A stretch of DNA of 64,000 bases from Tomitella fengzijianii. Lineage in GTDB: Bacteria; Actinomycetota; Actinomycetes; Mycobacteriales; Mycobacteriaceae. The DNA lies in the NCBI RefSeq assembly GCF_007559025.1, contig NZ_CP041765.1, forward strand, positions 2,910,679-2,974,678, read 5' to 3'. The notes under the pieces are model-generated. The model worked only from the letters and a program-made list of their open reading frames with translations. It ran no database searches and was not told the DNA's origin. The translations under genes and the position numbers were made by a program. Positions 25,708 to 36,997 of the stretch are shown piece by piece; positions within the stretch are counted from its first letter, which is position 1; each line of letters opens with the position of its first letter.

Positions 25708-27492
25708 TCACTTGTCGCGTTCCAGCGTGGCGGTACCGCCGCCGTGGCTCGCGCCGACCAGCTCGTCGCCGTGGTCGCCGGAGCCCGGGCCCACATGCGC
25801 CTCTGCGCGCATGCGTTCGACCATGTGCGGGTAGTGCAGCTCGAACGCCGGGCGCTCCGAGCGGATCCGCGGCAGCTCGGTGAAGTTGTGCCGCGGCGGC
25901 GGGCAGGACGTGGCCCACTCGAGGGAGTTGCCGTAGCCCCACGGGTCGTCGACGGTGACGACCTCGCCGTACCGGTAACTCTTGAACACGTTCCACAGGA
26001 ACGGCAGCGTCGAGGCGCCGAGCACGAACGCGAAGATCGTCGACACCGTGTTCAGCGTGGTGAACCCGTCGCTGGCCAGGTAGTCCACGTAGCGGCGCGG
26101 CATGCCCTCGTTGCCCAGGTAGTGCTGCACCAGGAACGTGCCGTGGAAGCCGACGAACGTCGCCCAGAAGTGCCACTTGCCCAGGCGTTCATCGAGCATG
26201 CGGCCGGTCATCTTGGGGAACCAGAAGTAGATGCCCGCGTAGGTGGCGAACACGATGGTGCCGAACAGCACGTAGTGGAAGTGCGCCACGACGAAGTAGG
26301 TGTCGGTCACGTGGAAGTCCAGCGGCGGGCTCGCCAGGATGACGCCGGTCAGGCCGCCGAACAGGAACGTGATGATGAAGCCCACCGAGAACAGCATGGG
26401 TGTCTCGAACGTCAACTGTCCTCGCCACATCGTGCCGATCCAGTTGAAGAACTTGATGCCCGTGGGCACGGCGATCATGAAGCTGAGCAGCGAGAAGAAC
26501 GGCAGCAGCACCGAGCCGGTGGCGAACATGTGGTGCGCCCACACGGCCATCGACAGGCCGCCGATGGAGATCGTGGCGTAGATCAGGCCGACGTAGCCGA
26601 AGCAGGGCTTGCGGGAGAACACCGGGAAGATCTCCGAGACGATGCCGAAGAACGGTAGCGCCACGACGTAGACCTCCGGGTGACCGAAGAACCAGAACAA
26701 GTGCTGGTACAGGATCACGCCGCCGTTGGCCGGGTCGTAGATGTTGGCGTTGAAGTGCCGGTCGATGATCAGGCCCAGCAGCGCCGCCGCGAGCAGCGGG
26801 AAGATCAGCAGCACGAGGATGGAGGTGACCAGGATGTTCCACGTGAAGATGGGCATCCGGAACATCGTCATGCCCGGGGCGCGCAGCGTGACCACGGTGG
26901 TGATCATGTTGACGCCGCCGAGGATGGTGCCCAGGCCGGAGAGCACCAGGCCCATGATCCACAGGTCCGCGCCGGCACCCGGGGAGTACATCGAGTCCGA
27001 CAGCGGCGTGTAGGCGAACCAGCCGAAGTCCGCGGCGCCGCCGGGGGTGATGAACCCGCCCAGGGTGATCAGGCCGCCGAACAGGTACATCCAGTACGCC
27101 ATGGCGTTCAGGCGCGGGAAGGCGACGTCCGGCGCGCCGATCTGCAGCGGCAGGATGTAATTGGCGAAGCCGAACACGATCGGCGTCGCGTACAGCAGCA
27201 GCATGATCGTGCCGTGCATGGTGAACAGCTGGTTGAACTGCTCGTTGGACAGGAACTGCTGCTCCGGCCGTGCCAGTTCGCCACGCATCAGCAGGGCCAT
27301 CAGGCCGCCGACCATGAAGAAGGAGAAAGACGTGACCATGTAGAGGATGCCGATCGTCTTGTGATCGGTGGTGGTCACCATCTTGTAGATGAAGGAGCCC
27401 TTCAGCCCCTTGCTCGGCGGATAAGGCCGAGAAAGGGTTGGCTTAGGCGCTACGGCTGTCAACTGCTCCTCCTGACTAGGCATCCCGGTCAC
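25708..27492 (-). CDS. ctaD: Cytochrome aa3 oxidase subunit I
   Basis: A 594-residue haem-copper oxidase catalytic subunit with twelve predicted helices. [12 protein letters not shown] opening, MHGTIMLLL (haem a ligand), [21 protein letters not shown] (CuB His-Tyr pair), WAHHMF (CuB ligands), [15 protein letters not shown] (haem ligands). It is part of the bc1-aa3 respiratory supercomplex. Start GTG 27492 or ATG 27483. Neighbours serB and a FecB-like gene match mycobacteria. Confidence 0.96.
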   Translation of the reverse strand: MTGMPSQEEQLTAVAPKPTLSRPYPPSKGLKGSFIYKMVTTTDHKTIGILYMVTSFSFFMVGGLMALLMRGELARPEQQFLSNEQFNQLFTMHGTIMLLLYATPIVFGFANYILPLQIGAPDVAFPRLNAMAYWMYLFGGLITLGGFITPGGAADFGWFAYTPLSDSMYSPGAGADLWIMGLVLSGLGTILGGVNMITTVVTLRAPGMTMFRMPIFTWNILVTSILVLLIFPLLAAALLGLIIDRHFNANIYDPANGGVILYQHLFWFFGHPEVYVVALPFFGIVSEIFPVFSRKPCFGYVGLIYATISIGGLSMAVWAHHMFATGSVLLPFFSLLSFMIAVPTGIKFFNWIGTMWRGQLTFETPMLFSVGFIITFLFGGLTGVILASPPLDFHVTDTYFVVAHFHYVLFGTIVFATYAGIYFWFPKMTGRMLDERLGKWHFWATFVGFHGTFLVQHYLGNEGMPRRYVDYLASDGFTTLNTVSTIFAFVLGASTLPFLWNVFKSYRYGEVVTVDDPWGYGNSLEWATSCPPPRHNFTELPRIRSERPAFELHYPHMVERMRAEAHVGPGSGDHGDELVGASHGGGTATLERDK

Positions 27493-27746
27493 GGCTAGGA
27501 GTGCCCCGGGAACGTCAAACGGCTTGCGCTTGCACTGATCCTAAACCCTAAACCACCCCACTCTCGACCGGGTCCTACAGATCGTCGTATTCACGCGTCC
27601 CCGTGCAGGTCACCGCTCGATGAAGGACAGTGGAAAACCGCTTCGCGAACCTCCCCGACCCCGGCCCACGGGCCGCACCGGGCGGGCACGCGGACGCGCG
27701 GCCGGCGCGCCGCCGCCGAGGGCACGCGGTGTTACTGTCGGTCGTC

Positions 27747-28874
27747 ATGGTTCCAGCCCCGCGCCGCGCCGCGTCCCGTCACCGCACCCGTGGCGGAGCC
27801 GCCTCCCCTGCCCGCGCACAGTCCGCCCGCACGCTCCCCGGCCGCGCGTTCTCCGCCCGCACGCTGCGCGGGATGGTGGCCTTCGCCGCCGTCGGTCTCG
27901 TGTCCGCCGGCTGCGCCAGCATGCCGACGACGCCGGTGGACGGCGACGGCATCCCCCGGAGCACCACGCGCATAGTCGGCGCCCCGGTCCTCGGCGTGGA
28001 GCGCGAGCCCGGGCAGGCCTGCGGCCCGGAGGCGCCGCTGGATCCCGGGGCCTCCCCCGCACTCGACGCCCGGCGCATCGTCGCGGTCGGATACTCCGCG
28101 CTGGACACGCTGTGCGCACTGGGCCTGCAGGAGCGGGTGGTCGCCGTCGCGGCACCGGCGGACGTCGCACCGCTCCGTTACCTGGGCGGATGGGCATCGC
28201 ACGCCCAGGCCGCCGGATCCGCGGAGAATCCGGACGGCTCCGCGATCCAGGCGGCCGGCGCCGATCTGATCCTGATCGACCAGCAGGACGCCGCCGACGC
28301 GGCCCTCGGTTCCGCGCGCACGGTCGTCGTTCCGACCGACGGCCCGTGGACGCGCACGGTCGAGGCGGTCGCCGAGTCGGTCGGCCGCGGGGCGGCCGCC
28401 CGCGCCATGATCGGCGGATTCACGGACTCGGCCGCCACCACCGGGCACGACATCGCAGCCGCGCAGGCGCAGGCGTCGATCGCCCGGTTCACAGCCGACT
28501 CGCTGGAGATCCTCGGCCCGGCGTCCTTCGCCGGGCAGGTGCTGCAGCAGATCGGCGTGCACCGCCCCCCCTCGCAGCGGTTCGGCTCACCGGCCGTGCG
28601 CACGTTGGACCCCGGCGACGTCGCGGCACTGGAGGGCGATGTGCTGTTCCTGTCGTTCGCCGGGAAGGACAGCGGCGAGGACGACGCCGGCGGCGACACT
28701 GCCGCGCTGCGCCACGGCGAAGAGGTGATGGACTCGGACGCATGGGCGTCGATCGCGGTGACCGAGAACAGGACGTTCACCGTCGACGACGGAGTGTGGT
28801 CCCGGGGCCGGGGCCTGGTCGCGGCCCGCGAGATCCTGGACGATGTCCGCGGGTCGCTCAACGCCTACGGCTGA
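27747..28874 (+). CDS. FecB-like siderophore-binding lipoprotein
   Basis: A roughly 375-residue secreted lipoprotein: basic Ser/Arg lead, hydrophobic stretch (RGMVAFAAVGLVSAGC) with a VSAGC lipobox, then a periplasmic-binding fold (VAVGYSALDTLCALGLQERVVAVAAP; LILIDQQDAADAAL). By position next to ctaD it matches Rv3044 (FecB), a carboxymycobactin-binding protein. ATG 27747 chosen; GTG 27729 is possible. No permease or ATPase is nearby, so it may work with a transporter elsewhere. Confidence 0.8.
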   Translation: MVPAPRRAASRHRTRGGAASPARAQSARTLPGRAFSARTLRGMVAFAAVGLVSAGCASMPTTPVDGDGIPRSTTRIVGAPVLGVEREPGQACGPEAPLDPGASPALDARRIVAVGYSALDTLCALGLQERVVAVAAPADVAPLRYLGGWASHAQAAGSAENPDGSAIQAAGADLILIDQQDAADAALGSARTVVVPTDGPWTRTVEAVAESVGRGAAARAMIGGFTDSAATTGHDIAAAQAQASIARFTADSLEILGPASFAGQVLQQIGVHRPPSQRFGSPAVRTLDPGDVAALEGDVLFLSFAGKDSGEDDAGGDTAALRHGEEVMDSDAWASIAVTENRTFTVDDGVWSRGRGLVAAREILDDVRGSLNAYG

Positions 28875-28928
28875 CCTCGCCGGCCCCCGCCGACCGACGA
28901 CACCGAGGCGGACGTCACACCGGATTAA

Positions 28929-28947
28929 TTAGGCCTGGCTAACCTTG
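28929..28947 (+). promoter_or_regulatory. IdeR/DtxR iron box
   Basis: TTAGGCCTGGCTAACCTTG matches the consensus TTAGGTTAGGCTAACCTAA at 14 of 19 positions, with the GGCTAACCT half intact. It ends 28 bp before the HtaA-like start. Repression in iron-replete cells is inferred. Confidence 0.7.
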
Positions 28948-28975
28948 GTCATGCGTTCAATGCAATGATGCTGCC

Positions 28976-30151
28976 ATGGTGTTGTCAACGCACGCTTTGA
29001 ACCCGGCCGCCGCGGACCCCGGTTCGCGCATGCGCTTCGCGCGCCGCTCCGTCGGCGCCCTCGCGGGGCTCGCGCTCGCTCTCTCGCCTGCACTCGTTCC
29101 CGCGACCGTCGGCGCGGCGCCCACGGGGTCCGTCGCGGCGGACGCGCGGCCGCCGTCCACGGAGATACCGCGGATCGAGGTGTTCGCGGCCGACGGGGCC
29201 ACCCCGCTGGCCGATACTCCGGTCCGGTCCGGCGACACCATCGTCGTCAAGGGCCACGGCTTCGACCCGCTGGCGAACACCGACGGCCTCCCCCTGCCCG
29301 TGCTGCCCGGCACCCCGCACGGCGTGTTCGTCGCGTTCGGCGCCTTCGCGCCGCAGTGGCGCCCGTCGCAGGGCGCGCCGTCCGAATCGCGCGACGGGCA
29401 GGACCGTTCGGCCACCGCGTGGGTGATGACCGACGAGGCGCTCGGCGCCGTGCCCGACGTCCCGTTCGACCTTCGCCGCACCATCCGGCAGCAGTGGGTG
29501 CCGATGGACGACGACGGCACGTTCACCGCCCGCCTGACCGTCGCCCCGCCCGCCGCGGCCCCGGACGGCGCCCGGTACGGCGTCTACAGCTACGCCGCGG
29601 CCGGCGCCGTGAACGCCGAGGAGGAGCTCTTCGTGCCGGTCCGCTTCGACCCGGCGCCCGGCCCGAACACCCCCGTGCCGCCGGAGCCGGACCTCGTGTG
29701 GGGCTTCGCACCCGGATTCGACGGCCTCGTCACGGACACCCTGATGGGCGCGGCCGGCGGGGACGACGGCGCGGCCGTGCGCGACGACGGCCGCTGGACG
29801 TTCCGATCCGCGGGCGTCGACATCGACCCAGCCACCGGGCTCGGCACGGCACGCTATGAGGGCACCGTGGTGTTGTCGACCAAGTTCCACCTGCTCGAGA
29901 TCGCCGTGTCCGACCCGTGGATCGAGTTCACGCCGGACGGCACCTGGCTGACCGCCGAGACCTCGACGGGTGCGATGGTGGGCACCGACTCCATGAGCAG
30001 GGTCCGGCTCGCTCGGCTGGACCTGCCCGCCGACGCCGACCGGCGTTCCGCTTCGGGCGTGACCGGCACCTTCATCGTGCCGATGGGACAGCCGGACGTC
30101 CTGCTCCCCTACTCGGGGCAGCCGATCGCGCCGCTGGATTTCACTTACTGA
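28976..30151 (+). CDS. HtaA-domain secreted heme-uptake-like protein
   Basis: A 391-residue exported protein. A signal peptide follows an internal Met (MRFARRSVGALAGLALALSPALVPATVGAAPTG), so that later ATG (29030) is a possible start. Residues about 225-350 resemble an HtaA domain (LVWGFAPGFDGLVTD, then TARYEGTVVLSTKFHLLEIAVSDPWIEF), which binds heme in corynebacteria. The N-terminal half (IPRIEVFAADGATPL) looks like an Ig-like domain. No transmembrane anchor at the C-terminus. The iron box upstream supports a role in iron or heme acquisition. No hmuTUV neighbours here. Confidence 0.7.
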   Translation: MVLSTHALNPAAADPGSRMRFARRSVGALAGLALALSPALVPATVGAAPTGSVAADARPPSTEIPRIEVFAADGATPLADTPVRSGDTIVVKGHGFDPLANTDGLPLPVLPGTPHGVFVAFGAFAPQWRPSQGAPSESRDGQDRSATAWVMTDEALGAVPDVPFDLRRTIRQQWVPMDDDGTFTARLTVAPPAAAPDGARYGVYSYAAAGAVNAEEELFVPVRFDPAPGPNTPVPPEPDLVWGFAPGFDGLVTDTLMGAAGGDDGAAVRDDGRWTFRSAGVDIDPATGLGTARYEGTVVLSTKFHLLEIAVSDPWIEFTPDGTWLTAETSTGAMVGTDSMSRVRLARLDLPADADRRSASGVTGTFIVPMGQPDVLLPYSGQPIAPLDFTY

Positions 30152-30176
30152 AGCCTGAGGCCCGCGCTCCGGCCCG

Positions 30177-30216
30177 CGCTCCGGCCCGCGGGCTCATGAC
30201 TCGACGGGCCGGAGCG
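30177..30216. terminator. Bidirectional terminator, HtaA-like / monooxygenase
   Basis: CGCTCCGGCCCG (30177-30188) pairs with CGGGCCGGAGCG (30205-30216). It overlaps the last codons of the leftward gene and ends both converging transcripts. It is preceded by a duplicated GGCCCGCGCTCC. Confidence 0.65.
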
Positions 30217-30490
30217 GGTGCAGCGCGGGCGCCCCGGCCAGATGTTCGCGCAGCGCCGACGCGGCGAACTTGAGGTTCAGACCGCGCATGTGCGCCTCCA
30301 GCGCGCCCTCGTCCGCCCACGTCTCGATGGTGACGAAGGTGCCCGGCGCGGCAGCCGAGGCGAACACCTCGTACGACACGCAGCCGTTCTCCGCCCGGCT
30401 CTTGCCGGCGAGATCGGTGAGCACGCGCTCCACCTCCGCCCCCGCGCCGTCCTTCGCCTCCATCGTGGCCACGACCTTCACCTGCGGCAT
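30194..30490 (-). CDS. ABM-domain quinol monooxygenase-like protein
   Basis: A 98-residue antibiotic-biosynthesis-monooxygenase (YgiN-like) protein: KVVATMEAKDGAGAEVERVLTDL, NGCVSYEVF, TFVTIETWADEGALEAHM. Members are small ferredoxin-fold dimers oxidising quinols or binding heme-like ligands. Convergent with the HtaA-like gene. Substrate unknown. Confidence 0.85.
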   Translation of the reverse strand: MPQVKVVATMEAKDGAGAEVERVLTDLAGKSRAENGCVSYEVFASAAAPGTFVTIETWADEGALEAHMRGLNLKFAASALREHLAGAPALHPLRPVES

Positions 30491-30577
30491 GCGCCGTCCT
30501 CTTTCGTCGTCAGTGGATTCCGTGCATCTACGGTGGTTCCCGAAGTCCGGCGGGACATCGTCGGCCGTCCCCCCTCT

Positions 30578-31426
30578 TCAGCCGCCGTCCGCCATCAGGC
30601 CGAAGTCGCGGGCATGCTCGAGCAGTGACTTCGCGCGCGCCAGTCGCGGGCGGTCGCTGCCGTCGGAAATGCCGCTGCCGTCCTCCCCCAGCCGCGCGAT
30701 GAGCTCCTGCGCCCGGGCGATCTCGTCGGAACCGGGGCTCAGGTGGGCGTTGATCGCCTCGGTCTGCTCGGGATGCAGCGCCAGCTTTCCAGTCATGCCC
30801 ATCTCCGCGGTGACTGCGGATTCCCGCGCCAGCACGTCCGGGTCGCCGTCCATCGTGGGACCGTCGATGGGCGGCGCGCAGCCGGCGAGGTGACTGGCCA
30901 GCACCAGCTGCGATCGTACGTACGCCAACGCGAGCGCCCCGGCGCCGATCCCGGTGTCACGACGGAAGTCGTTGAGCCCGAAGGCGAGCCGGACCACGGC
31001 CGGGACTGCGGCGATCTGCCTGGCCGAGTCCAGCCCGGCGGCCGATTCGATGAGCGGAACGACGGGCACGTCGGCGCCCAGCTGTGCGGCAGTGCGGTCC
31101 ACGTCGTGCGGCGTCGTGCTCTCCGCCAGCATCACGCCCGCCAGCCCGGGCTGCCCGCGCAATGCGTCGACGTCGTCGCGCCAATGCCTCGTGGTGACGG
31201 CATTGATCCGTACCCACGCGGAACGCGACTGCAGCCGGCGGACCACGTCCTCACGCGCGGAGCCCTTGTCACGCTCCGGCGTGCCGTCCTCGAGATCGAG
31301 GATCACCGCGTCCGCCGCCGACGCGTCCGCCGCCGCGATCCTGTCGGCCTCGTACGCCGGCACCAGCAGCCACGAGCGCGCGAGGGCCGACGGTATCGCG
31401 TCGCGCCCGCCCACCGCTCCGGTCAT
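30578..31426 (-). CDS. CitE-like HpcH/HpaI aldolase family lyase
   Basis: A 282-residue TIM-barrel protein of the citrate lyase beta-like group: RSWLLVPAYEADRIAAA, AVILDLEDGTPERDKG (metal-binding Asp/Glu), LAFGLNDFRRDTGIG and GKLALHPEQTEAINAHLSP. The family acts on CoA-thioesters such as malyl- or citramalyl-CoA. Start ATG 31426 (MTGAVGG) is preferred over a longer low-complexity frame. It lies 62 bp upstream of nothing metabolic; downstream is nrdF on the same strand, probably unrelated. Confidence 0.82.
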   Translation of the reverse strand: MTGAVGGRDAIPSALARSWLLVPAYEADRIAAADASAADAVILDLEDGTPERDKGSAREDVVRRLQSRSAWVRINAVTTRHWRDDVDALRGQPGLAGVMLAESTTPHDVDRTAAQLGADVPVVPLIESAAGLDSARQIAAVPAVVRLAFGLNDFRRDTGIGAGALALAYVRSQLVLASHLAGCAPPIDGPTMDGDPDVLARESAVTAEMGMTGKLALHPEQTEAINAHLSPGSDEIARAQELIARLGEDGSGISDGSDRPRLARAKSLLEHARDFGLMADGG

Positions 31427-31488
31427 GCGTCGAACGCTATCCGACTCCGCCGGGCCGGGGGCCGATTCGCCCGGGACCATCACCGCAT

Positions 31489-32631
<1,143 letters not shown>

Positions 32632-32645
32632 TCATACCTGCAGCA

Positions 32646-34832
32646 TCACAACATGCAGCTGACGCAACCTTCCACCTCGGTACCCTCGAGGGCCATCTGC
32701 CGCACGCGGATGTAGTAGAGCGTCTTGATGCCCTTGCGCCAGGCGTAGATCTGCGCCCGGTTGACGTCGCGCGTGGTGGCGGTGTCCTTGAAGAACAGGG
32801 TCAGCGACAGGCCCTGGTCCACGTGCTGCGACGCGGCCGCGTAGGTGTCGATGATCTTCTCGTAGCCGATCTCGTACGCGTCCTGGAAGTACTCCAGGTT
32901 GTCGTTGTCCATGTAGGGCGCCGGGTAGTAGACGCGCCCGATCTTGCCCTCCTTGCGGATCTCGATGCCCGAGGCCACCGGGTGGATCGAGCTGGTCGAG
33001 TTGTTGATGTAGGAGATCGACCCCGTGGGCGGCACGGCCTGCAGGTTCTGGTTGTAGATGCCGTGCGCCATCACCGACGCTTTGAGCTCGCGCCAGTCGT
33101 CCTGGGTGGGGATGGCGATGCCGGCGCCGTCGAAGAGTTCCCGCACCCGCTCGGTCGCGGGCTCCCACGCGCGCTCGGTGTACTTGTCGAAGAACTCGCC
33201 GCTGGCGTACTTGGACTCCGGGAATCCGGCGAAGTGGCTGCCCCGCTCGATCGCCAGCCGGTTCGACGCGCGCAGCGCGTGGTACAGCACCGTGTAGAAG
33301 TACATGTCGGTGAAGTCCACGCCCTCGTCGGACCCGTAGTGGATCCGCTCGCGGGCCAGGTACCCGTGCAGGTTCATCTGGCCGAGCCCGATGGCGTGCG
33401 ACTCGCTGTTGCCGCGCTCGATCGACGGCACCGAGTCGATGTGCGTCTGGTCGGACACCGCGGTGAGCGCGCGGATGGACACTTCGATGGTGCTCGCGAA
33501 GTCCGGCGAGTCCATGGCCTTGGCGATGTTCAGCGAGCCGAGGTTGCAGGAGATGTCCTTGCCCACCTGCCCGTAGGTGAGGTCTTCGTTGAGCCGCGAC
33601 GGCGTGGACACCTGCAGGATCTCCGAGCACAGGTTGGAGTGCGTGACCTTGCCGGCGATCGGGTTCGCCCGGTTCACCGTGTCCTCGAACATGATGTAGG
33701 GGTAGCCGGACTCGAACTGCAGCTCGGCGAGCGTCTGGAAGAACTCGCGCGCCTTGATCTTGGTCTTGCGGATGCGCTGGTCGTCCACCATCTCGTAGTA
33801 CGTCTCGGTGATGTTGACGTCCGCGAACGGCTTGCCGTACACCCGCTCCACGTCGTACGGAGAGAACAGGTACATGTCATCGTTGCGCTTGGCCAGCTCG
33901 AAGGTGATGTCCGGGATGACCACACCCAGCGAGAGCGTCTTGATGCGGATCTTCTCGTCGGCGTTCTCGCGCTTGGTGTCGAGGAACCGGTAGATGTCCG
34001 GGTGGTGCGCCTGCAGGTAGACCGCGCCCGCACCCTGCCGCGCGCCCAGCTGGTTGGCGTAGGAGAAGGAGTCCTCCAGCAGCTTCATCACGGGGATGAC
34101 GCCCGAGGACTGGTTCTCGATCTTCTTGATCGGCGCGCCGTGCTCGCGGATGTTGCTCAGCAGCAGCGCCACCCCGCCGCCGCGCTTGGACAGCTGCAGC
34201 GCCGAGTTGATCGAGCGCCCGATCGACTCCATGTTGTCCTCGATGCGCAGCAGGAAGCAGGACACGGGCTCGCCGCGCTGCATCTTGCCGGCGTTGAGGA
34301 ACGTGGGGGTCGCCGGCTGGAAGCGGCCGTCGATGATCTCGTCCACGAGCTGCTCGGCCAGTACGGTGTCGCCGTCGGCCAGGCTCAGCGCCACCATGCA
34401 CACGCGGTCTTCGAAGCGCTCCAGGTAGCGCTTGCCGTCGAACGTCTTGAGCGTGTACGAGGTGTAGTACTTGAACGCGCCGAGGAACGTGGGGAACCGG
34501 AACTTCTTGGCGTACGCGCGGTCGAACAGGCCTTTGACGAACTCACGCCCGTAGCGGTCGAGCACCTCGGGATCGTAGTAGTGCTTCTCCACCAGGTAGT
34601 CGAGCTTCTCGTCGATGTTGTGGAAGAAGACGGTGTTCTGGTTGACGTGCTGCAGGAAGTACTGCCGCGCGGCCGCCCTGTCCTTGTCGAACTGGATGCG
34701 GCCGTCCGCGTCGTACAGGTTGAGCATGGCGTTGAGGGCGTGGTAATCGAGCTCGGTCTCGTCGCCGGCGACGGTCACGTCGATGCGCTCGCGGCCGCCT
34801 GCAGGTGCCTCGTCTGTGATGGTCGGTGCCAC
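32646..34832 (-). CDS. nrdE: Class Ib ribonucleotide reductase alpha subunit
   Basis: A 728-residue catalytic subunit. [26 protein letters not shown] opening, [11 protein letters not shown] (substrate site), [21 protein letters not shown] (active-site Cys and Glu) and [17 protein letters not shown]; the C-terminus EGCVSCML has the swinging Cys pair that NrdH reduces. GTG 34832 is preceded by AGGAGAG, which fixes the start, 58 bp inside nrdI. A longer frame exists upstream but lies over nrdI. Confidence 0.96.
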   Translation of the reverse strand: MAPTITDEAPAGGRERIDVTVAGDETELDYHALNAMLNLYDADGRIQFDKDRAAARQYFLQHVNQNTVFFHNIDEKLDYLVEKHYYDPEVLDRYGREFVKGLFDRAYAKKFRFPTFLGAFKYYTSYTLKTFDGKRYLERFEDRVCMVALSLADGDTVLAEQLVDEIIDGRFQPATPTFLNAGKMQRGEPVSCFLLRIEDNMESIGRSINSALQLSKRGGGVALLLSNIREHGAPIKKIENQSSGVIPVMKLLEDSFSYANQLGARQGAGAVYLQAHHPDIYRFLDTKRENADEKIRIKTLSLGVVIPDITFELAKRNDDMYLFSPYDVERVYGKPFADVNITETYYEMVDDQRIRKTKIKAREFFQTLAELQFESGYPYIMFEDTVNRANPIAGKVTHSNLCSEILQVSTPSRLNEDLTYGQVGKDISCNLGSLNIAKAMDSPDFASTIEVSIRALTAVSDQTHIDSVPSIERGNSESHAIGLGQMNLHGYLARERIHYGSDEGVDFTDMYFYTVLYHALRASNRLAIERGSHFAGFPESKYASGEFFDKYTERAWEPATERVRELFDGAGIAIPTQDDWRELKASVMAHGIYNQNLQAVPPTGSISYINNSTSSIHPVASGIEIRKEGKIGRVYYPAPYMDNDNLEYFQDAYEIGYEKIIDTYAAASQHVDQGLSLTLFFKDTATTRDVNRAQIYAWRKGIKTLYYIRVRQMALEGTEVEGCVSCML

Positions 34833-35248
34833 TGGTCGCTCTCCTGGAAGTGTTGCAGGCCCGCGCGGACGCGCTCGATGTCTTCCGCGGTGCCCATGAG
34901 TTCGAAGCGGTACAGGTACGGAACCTGGCATTTGTAGGCGATCACGTCCCCTGCCGAGCAGAACGAGTCGCCGAAGTTGGAGTTGCCGGCGGCGATGACC
35001 CCGCGGATCAGCTGCCGGTTGTGGATGTCGTTGAGGAACTTGATGACCTGCTTGGGCACGTACCGCGTGTCGCGGCCCGTGACCGTGGTGCCGCCGCCGT
35101 AGGTGGGACAGACGAGCACGTACGGCTCATCCACCCGGAATCCGCCGGGCGGCAGGTGCAGTGGGATGCGCACGGCGGGAAGACCGAGTCGCTCGATGAA
35201 TCTGTGCGTGTTCTCCGAAACGCTGGAGAAGTAGACCAATGACGGCAT
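34775..35248 (-). CDS. nrdI: NrdI flavodoxin-like ribonucleotide reductase activator
   Basis: A 157-residue flavoprotein that supplies oxidant for the NrdF manganese cofactor. [37 protein letters not shown] and [22 protein letters not shown] are the FMN loops. Its C-terminus runs 58 bp into nrdE. Downstream of nrdH in the usual HIE order. Confidence 0.95.
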   Translation of the reverse strand: MPSLVYFSSVSENTHRFIERLGLPAVRIPLHLPPGGFRVDEPYVLVCPTYGGGTTVTGRDTRYVPKQVIKFLNDIHNRQLIRGVIAAGNSNFGDSFCSAGDVIAYKCQVPYLYRFELMGTAEDIERVRAGLQHFQESDQWHRPSQTRHLQAAASAST

Positions 35249-35333
35249 GGGGGACCTCCACGACGCGAATCGATGACCGGCCCCCGGTGACCACCGGGAG
35301 TCTTCCCCGGCCGCCGGCCGGGTGGGCGCCCGA

Positions 35334-35567
35334 TCAGGCGGCCATCGCGGTGAGGTCCTTGATGCGGTCCGGGCGGTAGCCGGACCAGTGGGAGTCGCCG
35401 ACGACCACGACGGGGGCCTGCAGATACCCGAGCGCCATGACGTAGTCACGCGCGTCGGCGTCCTCGGAGATATCGACGACGTCGTACGAGAGGCCCGCCT
35501 TGTCGAGGGCCTTGTAAGTGGCGTTGCACTGGACGCAGGCGGGCTTGGTGTAGACGGTGATGCTCAT
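35334..35567 (-). CDS. nrdH: NrdH-redoxin
   Basis: A 77-residue glutaredoxin-like electron donor to NrdE, reduced by thioredoxin reductase. CVQC (11-14) is the redox motif, followed by [22 protein letters not shown] 35567 is chosen; length equals the family. First gene of nrdH-nrdI-nrdE. Confidence 0.95.
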   Translation of the reverse strand: MSITVYTKPACVQCNATYKALDKAGLSYDVVDISEDADARDYVMALGYLQAPVVVVGDSHWSGYRPDRIKDLTAMAA

Positions 35568-36049
35568 CTCGTATTGACCCTCTCTCGACGGTGACTGCAC
35601 CCTGATTACGACGTGTCAGGCGAGCCGCGCGGGAGCGCCTTCCCTTCCCCGAGAGAGCGCCTGTCCCTCAGTGCCCTCGCACCCCGCTCCACTAACGTGG
35701 ATCGGCCGGATTCGCAACCGGAATCCGGACTTTCCGGGGGCTCGGATCCACCGGAACCGCTGTTGCCCTGCTGACGTCTTAGACACTACACCTAGTGGTG
35801 CCTTTTGCAAGACTTCCCATAACTTGTGAGTGACACGCATGATATTCGCTGGTCGGAGGGTCGCGTGGCGCCGCACCGGCGGCCCCGTCCGGCGTGTCGC
35901 GGGGCGCCTCGGCGATTCGCCGCCGGAGCGTCACGGAAGCGACTAGATTGGCCTGCGGCGGCCCCCTCCGCGCACGCCGGATCGGGGTTGCGGCCGGCCG
36001 TCGACGGCCGGCCGCAGATCGCTGCATCCGAACGCGAGAAGGGGTCCCC
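35568..36049. other. Intergenic region nrdH / lipase, no gene
   Basis: About 480 bp between divergent genes. It contains the NrdR box (35783-35798), a small dyad TCCAC-N4-GTGGA (35688-35701) and, on the minus strand, a plausible promoter TTGCAA-N16-TAGTGT overlapping the NrdR box. Open frames here (for example 35616-35876, minus) are not gene-like. The nrdH leader would be about 200 bases long. Confidence 0.6.
35783..35798 (-). promoter_or_regulatory. NrdR box upstream of nrdHIE
   Basis: ACACTACACCTAGTGG matches the NrdR palindrome (acaCtAtATcTaGtgt) at about 13 of 16 positions. It lies between -35-like TTGCAA and -10-like TAGTGT on the minus strand. NrdR represses ribonucleotide reductase genes when dATP is high. 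I did not find a clear second box at the usual spacing. Confidence 0.6.
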
Positions 36050-36898
36050 GTGGCAACACCGGTCCGTGAAGACGAGGGCACCATCACCGGCGTCGGCGGG
36101 GTGGAGCTGTACTGGCGCAGCTGGACGCCCACCGCGGCGCCGCCGAAGGGGCTCGTCGTCCTCGTGCACGGCATGGGCGAGCACTGCGGCCGGTACGACC
36201 ACGTGGCCGACGCCCTCCTCGCCCGCGGCTACGCGGTGGCCGCGCACGACCATCGCGGGCACGGCCGCTCCGGCGGGAAGCGCAGCTTCATCGACCGCAT
36301 GGACAACCTCGTCGCGGACATCGGCACCGCGTTCGACCGTGCGCGGGCGGCGGTACCCGACGTGCCGGTGGTGATGGTGGGGCACAGCATGGGCGGCCTG
36401 TCCTCGGCGCTCTGGGCCGTCGACAACCAGGACAGGCTGGCCGGGCTGGTGCTCAGCGGCCCGCTCGCCGCCATGGACCAGGCCAACGCCGTCACCAAGG
36501 CGGTCGCCCGCGCCCTCTCCGCGGCGGTGCCCACCATGGGGATGGTCGCCGTCGAGTCGGACGCGCTCAGCCATGACCCCACCGTGGGCGAGGACTACCG
36601 TCAGGACCCGCTGGTGTTCTCCGGCAAGCTCCCCGCCCGCACCGCGGCCGAACTGATGACGGCCGTGGACGCCGTGCAGCGCCGCGCGCCCGAGTTGCGG
36701 CTGCCGCTGCTGATCCTGCACGGCGAGCTCGACACCCTCGCCCCGCCCCGGGGCTCGCAGGAGCTGTTCGAGAAGGCCGTTTCCACGGACAAGCACCGCA
36801 CCGTCTACGACGGCATGTATCACGAGATCTTCAACGAGGTCGACCGCGAGAAGGTGCTCGCCGAGCTGACCGCCTGGATCGACGCGCACATGGTGTGA
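36050..36898 (+). CDS. Monoacylglycerol lipase-like alpha/beta hydrolase
   Basis: A 282-residue serine hydrolase of the Rv0183 type. VVLVHGMGEHCGRYDHVADAL (oxyanion loop), AHDHRGHGRSGG, VGHSMGGL (nucleophile Ser), LILHGELDTLAPP (Asp) and YDGMYHEIFNE (His) complete the triad. GTG 36050 is preceded by GAAGGGG; an ATG further upstream (35894) would add an Arg-rich lead. No signal peptide, so cytosolic or peripheral. It degrades monoacylglycerols in relatives. Confidence 0.9.
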   Translation: MATPVREDEGTITGVGGVELYWRSWTPTAAPPKGLVVLVHGMGEHCGRYDHVADALLARGYAVAAHDHRGHGRSGGKRSFIDRMDNLVADIGTAFDRARAAVPDVPVVMVGHSMGGLSSALWAVDNQDRLAGLVLSGPLAAMDQANAVTKAVARALSAAVPTMGMVAVESDALSHDPTVGEDYRQDPLVFSGKLPARTAAELMTAVDAVQRRAPELRLPLLILHGELDTLAPPRGSQELFEKAVSTDKHRTVYDGMYHEIFNEVDREKVLAELTAWIDAHMV

Positions 36899-36911
36899 CG
36901 CCGGACCCTCC

Positions 36912-36971
36912 GCGTTTGGTGGACTTTCGGCTGGTTTTCCGCCGGATTCCGGCCAGATGTCCACCAAACGC
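36912..36971. repeat. Long inverted repeat between convergent genes
   Basis: GCGTTTGGTGGAC (36912-36924) pairs perfectly with GTCCACCAAACGC (36959-36971); the 34 bases between contain smaller dyads (CTGG/CCAG). It can form a branched cruciform. It serves as a terminator for both flanking genes, but its size is like that of a dispersed REP element. Confidence 0.7.
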
Positions 36972-36997
36972 CGGAGCGACCGCGGCGTCGGACTGCG

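Noticed and set aside
35616-35876. 86-codon frame between nrdH and the lipase gene
   Set aside because: It overlaps the NrdR box and promoter region and resembles nothing.
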